From contig NZ_BBUY01000001.1 in NCBI RefSeq assembly GCF_001590865.1, forward strand, positions 127,754-191,753: DNA of 64,000 nt, given 5' to 3'. Numbering within the stretch: position 1 is the stretch's first letter; each line of letters begins with the position of its first letter. Under the pieces are notes generated by a model. The model had not been told where the DNA came from, did no database searches, and worked only from the letters and a program-made list of their open reading frames with translations. This DNA comes from Streptomyces sp. NBRC 110611 (GTDB lineage: Bacteria; Actinomycetota; Actinomycetes; Streptomycetales; Streptomycetaceae). The translations under genes were made by a program, and so were the position numbers. Positions 34,536 through 43,656 of the stretch are shown here, piece after piece.

Positions 34536-35936
34536 TCAGGTGTGCGGGGTGGGGAAGAGGAGGCGGGTGGTGAGGGATGCGGTGAGGGCGGCTGCCGCGG
34601 TGGGGAGGGCGAGGGCGTAGTAGCCGCTCAGTTCGAGGGCGAGGAGCGTCGCCGTGGCGGGGGCGCGGAGTGCGGCGGCGACGAAGGCGGCCATGCCCAT
34701 CGTGGTGGAGAGGCCGGCGTTGTCCATCGCGTCCTGGCCGAGCAGGACGGCGGCGGTCTGTCCGCAGAGGGTGCCGAGGAGGCCGCCGAGGCAGAGCAAG
34801 GGCGCCAGCAGGCCACCGGAGCCGCCGATGCCGAGGGTGACCGAGGTGGCGAGGGCCTTGCCGAAGAGGAGGAGGAGAAGGAGCTCTGCCGGATACCTGC
34901 CGTGTGCGGCGGGTCCGATGACGGCGAGCCCGGTGCCGTACAGCTGAGGCAGGAGCAGGAGCATCGCGCCGAGGAGGAGTCCGCCGCAGGCCGGGTGGAG
35001 CGAGGTGGGCAGCCGGCTCGCCCGCAGGGCGGTGGCGCAGGTTCGGCGGACGAGGAGCAGGAGGCGGTGGAGGCACGCGGCTGCCGTCGCGGCGAGCAGG
35101 CCCAGGGCGGCGCTCAGGCCGTAGCCGTAGGCGGCCGGGTGCGGCGGTGCGGCGAGCGGCAGGTCGAGCAGGGGAGCGGGGGCGAGGAGGAGGGCGGTGG
35201 CGGCGGTGGCCGCCGTGGTGGCGAGCGCGGTGGCGGCGAGGGCGGTGGCGCCGGTGATGCCGAGGAGTTCGATGGCGAACAGCAGGCCGGCCAGCGGCGC
35301 GTGGAAGACGGCGGTGATACCGCCCGCCGCTCCGCAGGCCGCCAGGAGGCGGCCGTGTGCCGCGATGGCGGCTCCCAGGCGGGAGCCTGCCGTGTGCAGG
35401 CAGGAGCCGAGGGCGGCGCCCAGGTGGAGGACGGGGCCGGTGGCGCCCAGCGAGCCGCCGCAGCCGATGGTCGCGGCGGCGGCGAGTGCGCGGGCGAGGG
35501 GCCCGGCCGGGTCGATGCGCGTGCCGTGCCGGACGGTGTGCTGCAGATCGGGTATGCCGCTGGTGCCCGGTGCGAGGCCGTGGACCAGGGCCCCGGTGAG
35601 CAGGCCGCCGAGGACGGGGGTGAGCAGGAGGACGGGCGTGGGCTCGGCCGGTCCGTCCGGGGAGGTGGTGAACAGGACGGTGAGGGCGGTGACCAGGCCG
35701 GTGACGCCCGCGGCGCCGACGGCCGTACCGGCTCCGGTGAGGAGCGCCAGCCCGCACAGCGTCCAAGGGAGGGAACGCAGCCGGGATATGAGCCCGTTGC
35801 CGGGGGCGGGCGGCGCCGGCTCCTCGGTGTTGAGCGGCGGTGTCCGCGGTTGTCCGGTGTGCGGTGGTGCCGGCTGTCCGTCCGGTCCGTGGCGGGGTTC
35901 GTACGACGGGCCGACCGGTGCCGAGAAGCTGTCCAT
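34536..35936 (-). CDS. ClC-type chloride channel or antiporter
   Basis: A 466-residue membrane protein. The three anion-path signatures are visible: GTSGIPDL (about 120), GSLGATGPVLHLGAALG (about 160) and GGSGGLLAPLLCLGG (about 375), with the late YYALALP helix. The usual internal 'gating glutamate' position in GKEGP reads GATGP here (Ala-Thr-Gly-Pro), so the external gate Glu is absent, which in known ClCs favours channel-like behaviour. The N-terminal 45 residues are Pro-rich and cytoplasmic. Part of an ion-transport block. Confidence 0.88.
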   Translation of the reverse strand: MDSFSAPVGPSYEPRHGPDGQPAPPHTGQPRTPPLNTEEPAPPAPGNGLISRLRSLPWTLCGLALLTGAGTAVGAAGVTGLVTALTVLFTTSPDGPAEPTPVLLLTPVLGGLLTGALVHGLAPGTSGIPDLQHTVRHGTRIDPAGPLARALAAAATIGCGGSLGATGPVLHLGAALGSCLHTAGSRLGAAIAAHGRLLAACGAAGGITAVFHAPLAGLLFAIELLGITGATALAATALATTAATAATALLLAPAPLLDLPLAAPPHPAAYGYGLSAALGLLAATAAACLHRLLLLVRRTCATALRASRLPTSLHPACGGLLLGAMLLLLPQLYGTGLAVIGPAAHGRYPAELLLLLLFGKALATSVTLGIGGSGGLLAPLLCLGGLLGTLCGQTAAVLLGQDAMDNAGLSTTMGMAAFVAAALRAPATATLLALELSGYYALALPTAAAALTASLTTRLLFPTPHT

Positions 35937-36422
35937 GCGGGTGTCCCCTCATCCTTGCGCAGAACGCCACGGAGAGTGTGCGGGAGGTGCGCGGCAGGCC
36001 GAAGGGGTCTGCCGGGGGTGGAGTTGGGGCATTCGGATCGCGCCACCGCCCATGGCGCGCGGGGGCAAAGGTGGTGCGGTGCGCGACGCGTACGACGTGC
36101 GGGAGTCCCGCCGTCTGCGAGACCTGGGCGTACGTCGGCCGGGCCGGCGAACGGGGCGAGGCCCGGCGAACGAGGCGAGGGCCGGTGAACGGGCGAGGGC
36201 CGGCGAACGGAGTGACGGCAGGGGAACGGCCGCTCCCATACGCGCAACCCGGCAGGTAGAAATCACTCGGGCTTTTACCGGGAATACGGCGGAAGCGCGG
36301 TGAATCAGGCAATCCTCTCTAGGTCATATGCATCGGACACAGTCCTGCGTGGCCGCCGCACCGCATGAGCGGCCTCCGCCGCCTGCGATCCGCGGCACCA
36401 CTGTGAAGGGGACCCCACACCC
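35937..36422. other. 486-bp intergenic region with 19-bp repeats
   Basis: No gene is supported between divergent ClC and antiporter genes. GGCCGGCGAACGGGGCGA-like units recur four times at 36142, 36161, 36180 and 36198 (to 36212), a 19-bp period. The following 120 bp are less GC-rich (TTTTACCGGGAATACGG) and should contain the antiporter promoter. Confidence 0.75.
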
Positions 36423-37748
36423 ATGCACCATTCCCATGCGCCCGCCCCCGTCGTGGTTCTGATCGACCTCGCCGTGATCCTGCTGTGCGGGATCGCCCTC
36501 GTACCGCTGTGCAGACGGCTGCGCCAGCCGGTCATCGTCGGCGAGATCGCCGTCGGCATCCTGCTCGGGCCCAGCGTCCTCGGCCAGCTCCCCGGCGACC
36601 TGCCCCGCCTGCTCTTCCCCGACGAGGTCCGCCCCTACCTGGGCGTCGTCGCCGAAATCGGCATCGTCTTCTTCCTGTTCGCGGCAGGGTGGGAACTCGA
36701 CCTCGGTGCCCTGCGCGGACGCGGACGCGCCGTCGTGGCCGTCTCCGCCTCATCTATGGCCCTCGCCCTGCTGTGTGCGAGCGTCGTCGCCTACGCCGTC
36801 CAGGCCATCCACCCCGCCCTCCCCGCCCGCGGGGTTCACCCGCTCGTCTTCTCCCTGTTCGTCGGCACCGCCCTGTCCATCACCGCCTTCTCCGTACTCG
36901 CCCGCGTCCTGCACGAGAACGGGCTGCACACCACACCGGTCGGCACCACGGCCACCGCGGCAGCGGGCGTGGGCGAGATCTTCGCCTGGTGCGGCGTCAC
37001 CGTCGTCATCGCCCTGGGAACAGGCGGCGGCACGGGGCAGCTCGCCCGTACGGCCGCCGAACTCGCCGTCTACGGCCTTGTCATGGCCTTCCTCGTACGC
37101 CCTCTGCTGCGCCGCCTCGCCGTACGGATCGACCTCGTCCAGCACCACTCCCTCGCCCTGGCCACCGTCTGCGCCGGGCTCTTCCTCTCCGCGAGTGCCA
37201 CCGCCTGGATCGGTGTCCACGCGGCCCTGGGCGCCTTCGCCTTCGGAGTCGCCCTGCCGCGCCTGGACCCTGCCACCCAAGCCGCCGTGGCCGCACCGTT
37301 CCAGCAGATGGGGGCCATCCTGCTGGCCGCGTTCTTCGTGGTCACCGGCCTCTCCGCCGATCTGACCACCCTCAGTGGGCTCGGCCTGCTCAGCGTGGGC
37401 ATCCTGCTGTTCGCCGCCTGCGCGGGCAAGTTCGCCGGTGCGGCCCTCGCCCACCGCGCATTCGGTGCCGCCTGGGGAGAGGCGGGGTTGCTCGGTGTCC
37501 TGCTCAACTGCCGTGGTGTGACGGAACTCGTCGTCCTGGCCATCGGCCGTCAGGCCGGGCTGATCGGCGACAAGCTGTTCACCATGCTCGTGCTCATCGC
37601 ACTCCTCACCACCGCCGCTGTCGCCCCCCTCACCCGCCTCCTCAGCGCCAGGGCCGACACGGCGCCCCCGTCGCCGCCGCTGCCCGCGCCCCGGGGGTCG
37701 CGGCACGAACAGTCCTCCGGCCCCGCGACGCCGCCCCAGTCGCGCTGA
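36423..37748 (+). CDS. CPA2-family cation/proton antiporter
   Basis: A 441-residue protein with about 12-13 helices of the KefB/NapA type. LCRRLRQPVIVGEIAVGILLGPSVLG (part) is the hallmark N-terminal pattern; VAEIGIVFFLFAAGWELDL and ALGAFAFGVALPR follow. There is no TrkA-N regulatory domain; the last 40 residues are Pro/Ser-rich. Likely exchanges Na+ or K+ for protons. The ATG at 36423 gives a short His-containing N-terminus before helix 1. Confidence 0.88.
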   Translation: MHHSHAPAPVVVLIDLAVILLCGIALVPLCRRLRQPVIVGEIAVGILLGPSVLGQLPGDLPRLLFPDEVRPYLGVVAEIGIVFFLFAAGWELDLGALRGRGRAVVAVSASSMALALLCASVVAYAVQAIHPALPARGVHPLVFSLFVGTALSITAFSVLARVLHENGLHTTPVGTTATAAAGVGEIFAWCGVTVVIALGTGGGTGQLARTAAELAVYGLVMAFLVRPLLRRLAVRIDLVQHHSLALATVCAGLFLSASATAWIGVHAALGAFAFGVALPRLDPATQAAVAAPFQQMGAILLAAFFVVTGLSADLTTLSGLGLLSVGILLFAACAGKFAGAALAHRAFGAAWGEAGLLGVLLNCRGVTELVVLAIGRQAGLIGDKLFTMLVLIALLTTAAVAPLTRLLSARADTAPPSPPLPAPRGSRHEQSSGPATPPQSR

Positions 37749-37787
37749 GCGCGAACGTACGGGACCGGCCCCAGGGCCGCGCGGCTC

Positions 37788-38342
37788 TCACCGTGACGAG
37801 GGCCGCGGTTGACGAGCGTGCGAGAAGCGGTCGACGGCCACGTTGGCCAGGGCCACCAGAAGGGCGGCCAACAGAGCCGGGAGCCAGGGGTGTTGGACGC
37901 GCAGCCCCGGGGTGAAGGCTGCGACGAACAGCGCGGCCAGGAAGGTGCTCACCAGGGAAAGGAGCGCCTCCGCACCGCGTCGGGCCTTCGGAGAGAGGGA
38001 GGGGGAGCGGGACAGGGAGAAGGAGCGGGAGAGGGCGGTGGAGACGGGGACGAGGCGGAGGAGCAGGCGCAGCGGGAGAGTGAGGACCGAGGCGAGCAGC
38101 CCGCAGGGCAGGCACAGCACGGCGGCCCAGATGAGGGGCCCAGGGCCGTCGATTTCGATCAGGCCGCGGGAGACCGCGGCGACGACGAGGACGCCGAGCA
38201 GCAGCGCCAGGACGACGAAAGCGAGGACGCCGAGGCCCAGTCCGGTCATGCCGAAGGCGGCGAGCGCCTTCTCGCGTGGGGGCATGGAACCCCAGGTCGG
38301 CTCGGAGTCGTCGTCCGACTGCTGCTGTTGCTGATGTGACAC
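37788..38342 (-). CDS. Hypothetical membrane protein
   Basis: A 184-residue protein. A polar start (SHQQQQQSDDDSEPTWGSMP) precedes four hydrophobic helices (about 30-58, 68-95, 132-152, 158-175). A Ser/Leu/Arg repeat (SRSFSLSRSPSLSPK) joins helices 2 and 3. GTG 38342 follows GGGAGG. No family recognised. Confidence 0.72.
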   Translation of the reverse strand: MSHQQQQQSDDDSEPTWGSMPPREKALAAFGMTGLGLGVLAFVVLALLLGVLVVAAVSRGLIEIDGPGPLIWAAVLCLPCGLLASVLTLPLRLLLRLVPVSTALSRSFSLSRSPSLSPKARRGAEALLSLVSTFLAALFVAAFTPGLRVQHPWLPALLAALLVALANVAVDRFSHARQPRPSSR

Positions 38343-38463
38343 GGTGCGCCTCCCCTCCCCTCTCCTCAAAGCCCTTCCCTCCTCCCGCTCTTCCTCCCGC
38401 TTCATGCTCGCAGAGGGCCGTATCCGTCCTCACACCCCCTTGGCTGATCAACCGGGAAGCGGC

Positions 38464-40932
38464 TCAGGCAGGGAAGCGGCGGGAGATCCAGTGCCAGGTG
38501 ATTTCCAGGAGGAGTGCGGCCACGGCGGCGATCGCCACCGCCGCCCAGGGCATCGTCGTACCGACCAGGCGCAGGTCGAAGAAGTCCTGCAGCCAGGGCG
38601 TGACAAGGACGACGAGGAAGCCGAGGGCCATCGCCAGGACCAGGGCGACCCGCCACCAGGTGTAGGGGCGGGCGATGATCGCCAGCACCCAGATCGCAGC
38701 GAGGAAGAGGGTCAGGGTGGCGGCGCTGGTCTCGGCGGAGAGGGCGTCCGGGCCGGTGTAGTGGTAGCGCGCGAGGAAGTACGTGCCGAACGCGGCGAGG
38801 CCGGTGATGAGGCCGGAGGGCAGGGCGTAGCGCATCACCCGGCGGACGAAGTGCGGGCGGGCGCGTTCCTTGTTCGGGGCGAGGGCGAGGAAGAACGCCG
38901 GGACGCCGATGGTGAGGGTGGAGAGCAGGGTGAGGTGGCGGGGGAGGTAGGGGTACGGGATCTGCCAGCAGGCGACCAGGAGGGCGAGGAGGACGGAGTA
39001 GACGGTCTTGGTGAGGAAGAGGGTGGCCACGCGGGTGATGTTGCCGATGACGCGGCGGCCCTCGGCGACCACCGAGGGGAGGCTGGCGAAGCTGTTGTCG
39101 AGGAGGACGATCTGGGCGACGGCGCGGGTGGCCTCGGAGCCGGAGCCCATGGCGACGCCGATGTCGGCGTCCTTGAGCGCGAGGACGTCGTTGACACCGT
39201 CACCGGTCATCGCGACGGTATGGCCGCGCGACTGGAGGGCGGCGACCATGTCCCGCTTCTGCTGAGGGGTGACGCGGCCGAAGACCGCACCCTCGTCGAG
39301 AGTGGCGGCCATCGCGTCGCGGTCGGTGGGGAGGGTGCGCGCGTCGACGGGGGACTCGGCGCCGGGCAGGCCCAGTTTGGCCGCCACCGCGCCGACCGAT
39401 ACCGCGTTGTCGCCGGAGATGACCTTCGTGTGCACACCCTGGTCGGCGAAGTAGCGCAGGGTGTCCGGGGCGTCGGGGCGCAGGCGCTGTTCCAGGACGA
39501 TCAGGGCGGTGGGGTGTGCGTCCCGGGTGATCTCGGGGGCGTCCAGTTCCTGTGCGGTGCGTGCGAGGAGAAGTACGCGCAGGCCCTGGGCGTTGAGGTC
39601 GTCGACGTCGGTGAGGCGGTGGTCGCCGGGCGGAAGCAGGACGTCGGGCGCGCCGAGCAGCCAGGTCGTGCGCTCGCCGTCAGGGCCGGTGAGGCAGGCG
39701 CCGCTGTATTTGCGGGCGGAGGAGAAGGGGAGCGACCGGGTGCACTGCCAGCCGCCGTCGGCGGGGTAGGCGTCGATGATCGCCTGGAGGGAGGCGTTGG
39801 GGCGGGGGTCGGCGTCGCCGAGGGCGCCGAGGACCTGCTTGATGTAGGCCTCGTCGCGGCTCTCGGTCGCGGTGCCGTGGCGCTCGGTCGGGGGACTCCC
39901 GTCGCTCGGGGGCTCGCCCGGGGGCTCGCCCGGGGGCTCGCTCAGGGACCGTAGCGCGCTGACGTCCATACCGCCCTCGGTGAGCGTGCCGGTTTTGTCC
40001 AGGCAGACCACGTCCACCCGGGCGAGGCCCTCGATGGCGGGGAGCTCCTGGACGAGGCACTGCCGGCGGCCGAGGCGGATGACGCCGATGGCGAAGGCCA
40101 CAGAGGTCAGGAGGACCAGCCCCTCCGGGATCATCGGCACGATGCCGGCGACCATCCGGCGGATCGCCTCGTCGCCCGGCAGCCCGAGGGTCAGCAGATG
40201 GCTGGCGATCAGGCCGATCGCGGTCGGGACCATCATCCAGGTCACGTACTTGAGGATCTGGCTGATGCCGGTCCGCAGCTCGGAGTGGACCAGGGTGAAG
40301 CGGCTGGCCTCCTCGGCGAGCTGGGCCGCGTACGCCTCCCGGCCGACCTTGGTCGTGGTGAAGGCGCCGCCGCCGGCGACGACGAAGCTGCCGGACATCA
40401 CCGGATCACCGGGCTTCTTGACGACCGGGTCGGCCTCGCCGGTCAGCAGTGATTCATCGATCTCCAGGCTGTCGCTCTCCAGCACCTCGCCGTCGACGAC
40501 GACCTTGTCGCCCGGCCCGAGTTCGATGAGGTCGTCGAGGACGACCTCGGAGGTGGGGATCTCGGCGGCGACGCCGTCGCGCCGGACGGTGGGCCTGGCC
40601 TCGCCGATGACGGCGAGGTTGTCCAGGGTCTTCTTGGCACGCAGCTCCTGGATGATGCCGATGCCGGTGTTGGCGACGATGACGAACCCGAAGAGACCGT
40701 CCTGGAGGGGCCCGATGACCAGGATGATCGCGAAGAGGAAGCCGATGATCGCGTTGAAACGGGTGAAGACGTTGGCGCGGATGATGTCGACGGTGGAGCG
40801 GGAGGAGCGCACCGGGACGTCGTTGACCTCGCCCCTGGCCACGCGCTCGGCGACCTGGGCGGCGGTCAGGCCGGGGTTGACCGGCGGCGGGTGCTGAGGA
40901 GCGGCAGTGGGGGGCTGTGCCCGTTCCGTCAT
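38464..40932 (-). CDS. P-type cation ATPase (CtpE-like)
   Basis: An 822-residue membrane pump. The phosphorylation motif DKTGTLT starts at Asp312, the actuator loop has TGEADPV at 164-170, helix M4 has PMIPEGL at 267-272, and the hinge TGDGVNDVLALKDADIG is intact. The M4 and C-terminal architecture resembles mycobacterial CtpE, implicated in Ca2+ uptake; ion choice is not proven here. A small PPGEPPGEPP duplication follows the phosphorylation loop. There are no N-terminal metal-binding domains. Confidence 0.88.
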   Translation of the reverse strand: MTERAQPPTAAPQHPPPVNPGLTAAQVAERVARGEVNDVPVRSSRSTVDIIRANVFTRFNAIIGFLFAIILVIGPLQDGLFGFVIVANTGIGIIQELRAKKTLDNLAVIGEARPTVRRDGVAAEIPTSEVVLDDLIELGPGDKVVVDGEVLESDSLEIDESLLTGEADPVVKKPGDPVMSGSFVVAGGGAFTTTKVGREAYAAQLAEEASRFTLVHSELRTGISQILKYVTWMMVPTAIGLIASHLLTLGLPGDEAIRRMVAGIVPMIPEGLVLLTSVAFAIGVIRLGRRQCLVQELPAIEGLARVDVVCLDKTGTLTEGGMDVSALRSLSEPPGEPPGEPPSDGSPPTERHGTATESRDEAYIKQVLGALGDADPRPNASLQAIIDAYPADGGWQCTRSLPFSSARKYSGACLTGPDGERTTWLLGAPDVLLPPGDHRLTDVDDLNAQGLRVLLLARTAQELDAPEITRDAHPTALIVLEQRLRPDAPDTLRYFADQGVHTKVISGDNAVSVGAVAAKLGLPGAESPVDARTLPTDRDAMAATLDEGAVFGRVTPQQKRDMVAALQSRGHTVAMTGDGVNDVLALKDADIGVAMGSGSEATRAVAQIVLLDNSFASLPSVVAEGRRVIGNITRVATLFLTKTVYSVLLALLVACWQIPYPYLPRHLTLLSTLTIGVPAFFLALAPNKERARPHFVRRVMRYALPSGLITGLAAFGTYFLARYHYTGPDALSAETSAATLTLFLAAIWVLAIIARPYTWWRVALVLAMALGFLVVLVTPWLQDFFDLRLVGTTMPWAAVAIAAVAALLLEITWHWISRRFPA

Positions 40933-41000
40933 GCTCTCGACGTTACGGGCGGAATGCGCTGCTCACCCGTTGAGCGGTCTCGCGGGCTGTATCAGCGCCG

Positions 41001-41116
41001 GTATCGGTCCGGCCGGTATCGGTCCGGGGGGCGGCCGGTATCGGTCCGGGAGCGGCCGCAGCAGTCAGGAGTTGTCGCAGCGGTCAGGAGTTGTCGCAGC
41101 GGTCAGGAGTTGTCAC
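41001..41116. repeat. Tandem repeats running into the DUF2530 stop codon
   Basis: CCGGTATCGGTCCGG occurs three times at 41001-41050. Then AGCGGTCAGGAGTTGTCGC (19 bp) occurs three times at 41060, 41079 and 41098. The last copy contains the DUF2530 stop and final codons (Asp-Asn-Ser-stop on the minus strand), so the others look like copies of the gene end. Confidence 0.92.
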
Positions 41117-41363
41117 CGGCCGCCGCTGCGCGCTTGATCGCGGCATCGCGCTTGCGGACGTACCAGATGCCCAGCAATCCCAGGGCGCCGCCGGCCAGGC
41201 AGGTCCAGACCCACCAGGTGTGGCCGTGGTCGGCGAACCAGCCGTAGAAGGGGAGCTGGCCGAGGAAGAGGACGAACCAGATGATGGTGCCGCCGGTGAT
41301 CGTGCCGACGACAGGGCCCTCCAGAGGGGCCGGGGCCTCACGCAGTTCGGACTTCTTCCACAT
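41103..41363 (-). CDS. DUF2530 family small membrane protein
   Basis: An 86-residue protein with two helices: GTITGGTIIWFVLFLGQLPF and WWVWTCLAGGALGLLGIWYV, the DUF2530 pattern, with a basic tail RKRDAAIKRAA. Function unknown. Both flanks are short intergenic stretches; the 3' end is followed by tandem copies of its last codons. Confidence 0.88.
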   Translation of the reverse strand: MWKKSELREAPAPLEGPVVGTITGGTIIWFVLFLGQLPFYGWFADHGHTWWVWTCLAGGALGLLGIWYVRKRDAAIKRAAAAGDNS

Positions 41364-41564
41364 GGCGCTCAGCTTACGGGGCGGGTGGTGCTCGGCTCAC
41401 GGGGCGGGTCACGGAGAGCATTACGGGGCGGGCTACGGGGGCGGGGGACCGGCCTGCGGGGACGGGGGCGTGGCCCTGCGGCCCGTGTGCCGCAAGGGTC
41501 TACGCGCGGAGATAGCGATCACTGCATTGTTTATTCATACTGAACCTTTCTGGATCTGACCGGG

Positions 41565-41585
41565 TTGGATCGTCTGTTCATCCAA
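41565..41585. promoter_or_regulatory. Inverted repeat upstream of purine permease
   Basis: TTGGAT (41565-41570), nine bases, ATCCAA (41580-41585), about 60 bp before the permease ATG in a locally AT-rich stretch. It may be an operator or a leader hairpin. No purine riboswitch was recognised. Confidence 0.4.
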
Positions 41586-41645
41586 TTCGCTCCCTTTTTG
41601 GCCCACCTTCTGTGCCTGCCCAGGCCCGTACGACTGAGGTCCCGC

Positions 41646-43115
41646 ATGTCCCCCTCGGCCACCAAGCCGGTCGACACCCTTGAGAACCCGGCTCCGAAGC
41701 CACCCCGGAACGGCTTCGACCGTTTCTTCAAGATCTCCGAGCGGGGGTCGACGGTAAGCCGCGAGCTGCGCGGCGGCCTGGCGACGTTCTTCGCGATGGC
41801 GTACATCATCGTGCTGAACCCGATCATCCTCGGTTCTGGTGTCGACAAGTACGGTCACCATCTCGACAACGGCCAGCTGGTCACCGCCACCGCGCTGATG
41901 GCCGGTCTGACCACGATCCTCATGGGCGTCATGGGCAACGTCCCGATCGCCGTCGCCGCCGGGCTCGGCATCAACGCCGTGGTGTCCCTGCAGCTCGCCC
42001 CCAAGATGAGCTGGCCGGATGCGATGGGCATGGTCGTACTCGCCGGTCTGGTGCTGATGGTCCTGGTCGCCTCGGGCCTGCGGCAGCGGGTGATGGACGC
42101 GATCCCGAACGGGCTGCGGCGCGCCATCGCCATCGGTATCGGCATGTTCATCTCGCTGATCGGCCTGGTGGACGCGGGTTTCGTCAGCCGTAATCCGGAT
42201 TCCGCGCACACCACCGTTCCGTTGGGGCTGGGCGAGGGGGGACAGCTCAAGGGGTGGCCGGTGCTGGTCTTCGCCATCGGCCTGGCGCTGATGTTCGTGC
42301 TGATCGTGCGGAAGACCAAGGGCGCGATCCTGATCGGCATGGTCACCATGGCCGTGGTCGCGATCATCGTGAACGCCGTCACCGACACCCCGGACGCGGC
42401 CTGGGGCCTGGCGGTCCCCAACGTCCCGGAGAAGATCGTCGGCGCCCCGGACTTCGGCCTGATCGGCCATATCAGCCTCTTCGGCGGGTTCAAGGAAGTC
42501 GGCGTCCTGACCGGCTGCCTCTTCGTCTTCACCGTGCTGCTCTCCGGCTTCTTCGACGCGATGGGCACCATCATCGGCGTCGGCGAGGAGGCCGGGCTGA
42601 CGGACAAGAACGGCAACCTGCCGGGCATGGGCCGGATCCTGATGGCCGACGGCATCGCGGTCGCCGGCGGCGGCTTCGGCTCCGCCTCCGCCAACACCTG
42701 CTTCGTGGAGTCCACGGCGGGTGTCGGTGAGGGCGCCCGTACCGGCCTGGCGAATCTGGTGACCGGCGGGCTCTTCCTGCTCGCGCTGATCTTCACCCCG
42801 CTGGCGACGGTCGTCCCCTCGCAGGCCGCCACGCCCGCGCTGCTGGTCGTCGGCTTCCTGATCATGGCCGCCAACGTCAAGGACATCGACTGGGGCGACT
42901 TCACCGTCGGCATCCCGGCGTTCCTGACGATCATCTCGATGCCCTTCACCTACAGCATCACCAACGGCATCGGCATCGGCGTCCTCGCCTACATCCTGCT
43001 GCGCGCCGCTGCCGGCCGCTTCCGGCAGATCCCCTGGCTGCTGAACGTCGTCGGCCTCTGCTTCCTCGTCTACTTCCTGCTCCACCCGATCGAGCAGGCG
43101 CTCGGGGTGAAGTAG
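41646..43115 (+). CDS. NCS2-family purine (adenine/guanine/hypoxanthine) permease
   Basis: A 489-residue AzgA/PbuG-type transporter with about 13 helices. Signatures: ELRGGLATFFAMAYIIVLNP at helix 1, GNVPIAVAAGLGINAVVS, FFDAMGTIIGVGEEAGL, and GFGSASANTCFVESTAGVGEGARTGL (quoted in part). It imports nucleobases by proton symport. ATG 41646 is placed by GAGGT five bases upstream; the earlier ATG 41565 falls in a probable promoter with an inverted repeat. Confidence 0.92.
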   Translation: MSPSATKPVDTLENPAPKPPRNGFDRFFKISERGSTVSRELRGGLATFFAMAYIIVLNPIILGSGVDKYGHHLDNGQLVTATALMAGLTTILMGVMGNVPIAVAAGLGINAVVSLQLAPKMSWPDAMGMVVLAGLVLMVLVASGLRQRVMDAIPNGLRRAIAIGIGMFISLIGLVDAGFVSRNPDSAHTTVPLGLGEGGQLKGWPVLVFAIGLALMFVLIVRKTKGAILIGMVTMAVVAIIVNAVTDTPDAAWGLAVPNVPEKIVGAPDFGLIGHISLFGGFKEVGVLTGCLFVFTVLLSGFFDAMGTIIGVGEEAGLTDKNGNLPGMGRILMADGIAVAGGGFGSASANTCFVESTAGVGEGARTGLANLVTGGLFLLALIFTPLATVVPSQAATPALLVVGFLIMAANVKDIDWGDFTVGIPAFLTIISMPFTYSITNGIGIGVLAYILLRAAAGRFRQIPWLLNVVGLCFLVYFLLHPIEQALGVK

Positions 43116-43189
43116 CCCACTGGCCCGCCCCCCCCTGTTCCCGCCCTCCTGTTCCTGCCTTGCTCTCCTGCCTCGCCGCTTCCTCTTCC

Positions 43190-43217
43190 ATTACGGCAAT
43201 GAATACGGAGAGTGATT
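43190..43217. repeat. Dispersed 28-bp repeat, copy B (intergenic)
   Basis: ATTACGGCAATGAATACGGA begins a stretch matching 5139-5166 in murP at 25 of 28 bases, in the same orientation on the plus strand. Here it lies between the permease and the RHH gene. Confidence 0.85.
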
Positions 43218-43278
43218 AGTTTCCGGCAGGGGGTAGTGGAGGGGTGGAGGGGGAGCGGGAGGGGTGAGGGGTGAGGGG

Positions 43279-43527
43279 TCAGCCGGCTGGGCCCCAGATG
43301 CCGAGTCGCTTCGTCTCGTCGACCGACGACTGGAAGCGCTCGTCGAAATCCTCGCGGATGAGCGTCCGGACGACATAGTCCTGGACGCTCATTCCGCGTT
43401 TTGCCGCGTGCTGCCGGATGCGCTCCAGCAGCTCCCCGTCCACTCGCAGGCTGAGCACGTGCGACGCCATACGGACACGGTCCCGCTCCCGTGCGGTCAG
43501 GTGTGTCACGTTCGACCGCGTCCTCAC
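43279..43527 (-). CDS. Ribbon-helix-helix (Arc-type) small protein
   Basis: An 82-residue protein. HVLSLRVDGELLERIRQHAAKRGMSVQDYVVRTLIRED (about residues 22-58, quoted as a motif in parts: LSLRVDGELL, AKRGMSVQDYVV) fits a beta-strand followed by two helices, as in Arc/CopG repressors and antitoxins. No toxin gene is adjacent. GTG 43527 or GTG 43509 could be the start. Confidence 0.7.
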   Translation of the reverse strand: MRTRSNVTHLTARERDRVRMASHVLSLRVDGELLERIRQHAAKRGMSVQDYVVRTLIREDFDERFQSSVDETKRLGIWGPAG

Positions 43528-43625
43528 TCATAAGGGTGACCCCGGACGTATGCCTCCTGCCGGGCGCCAAGGCTGACTCCGGGCGCCGGTCTGCCATGCC
43601 GGCCTGCCGCGGCTTCCCGCTTTTC

Positions 43626-43638
43626 TTAGAAAGGCTAA
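43626..43638. promoter_or_regulatory. MarR-type operator over the marR-MFS promoter
   Basis: TTAG-N5-CTAA (43626-43638) is a perfect inverted repeat. TATGCT (43644-43649) is a likely -10, so the repeat lies between -35 and -10. Transcription would then start near 43656, right at the ATG. Confidence 0.6.
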
Positions 43639-43656
43639 TGAGCTATGCTAAATACC

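Noticed and set aside
34443-36188. 581-residue plus frame over the ClC gene
   Set aside because: Gly/Glu/Arg-rich antisense; ClC signatures are on the minus strand.
41364-41645. Purine riboswitch before the NCS2 permease
   Set aside because: Only a 6-bp dyad was seen; no three-way-junction aptamer pattern, and the distance suits a promoter operator.
43279-43527. Toxin-antitoxin pair with the RHH protein as antitoxin
   Set aside because: No toxin-like gene is adjacent on either side.
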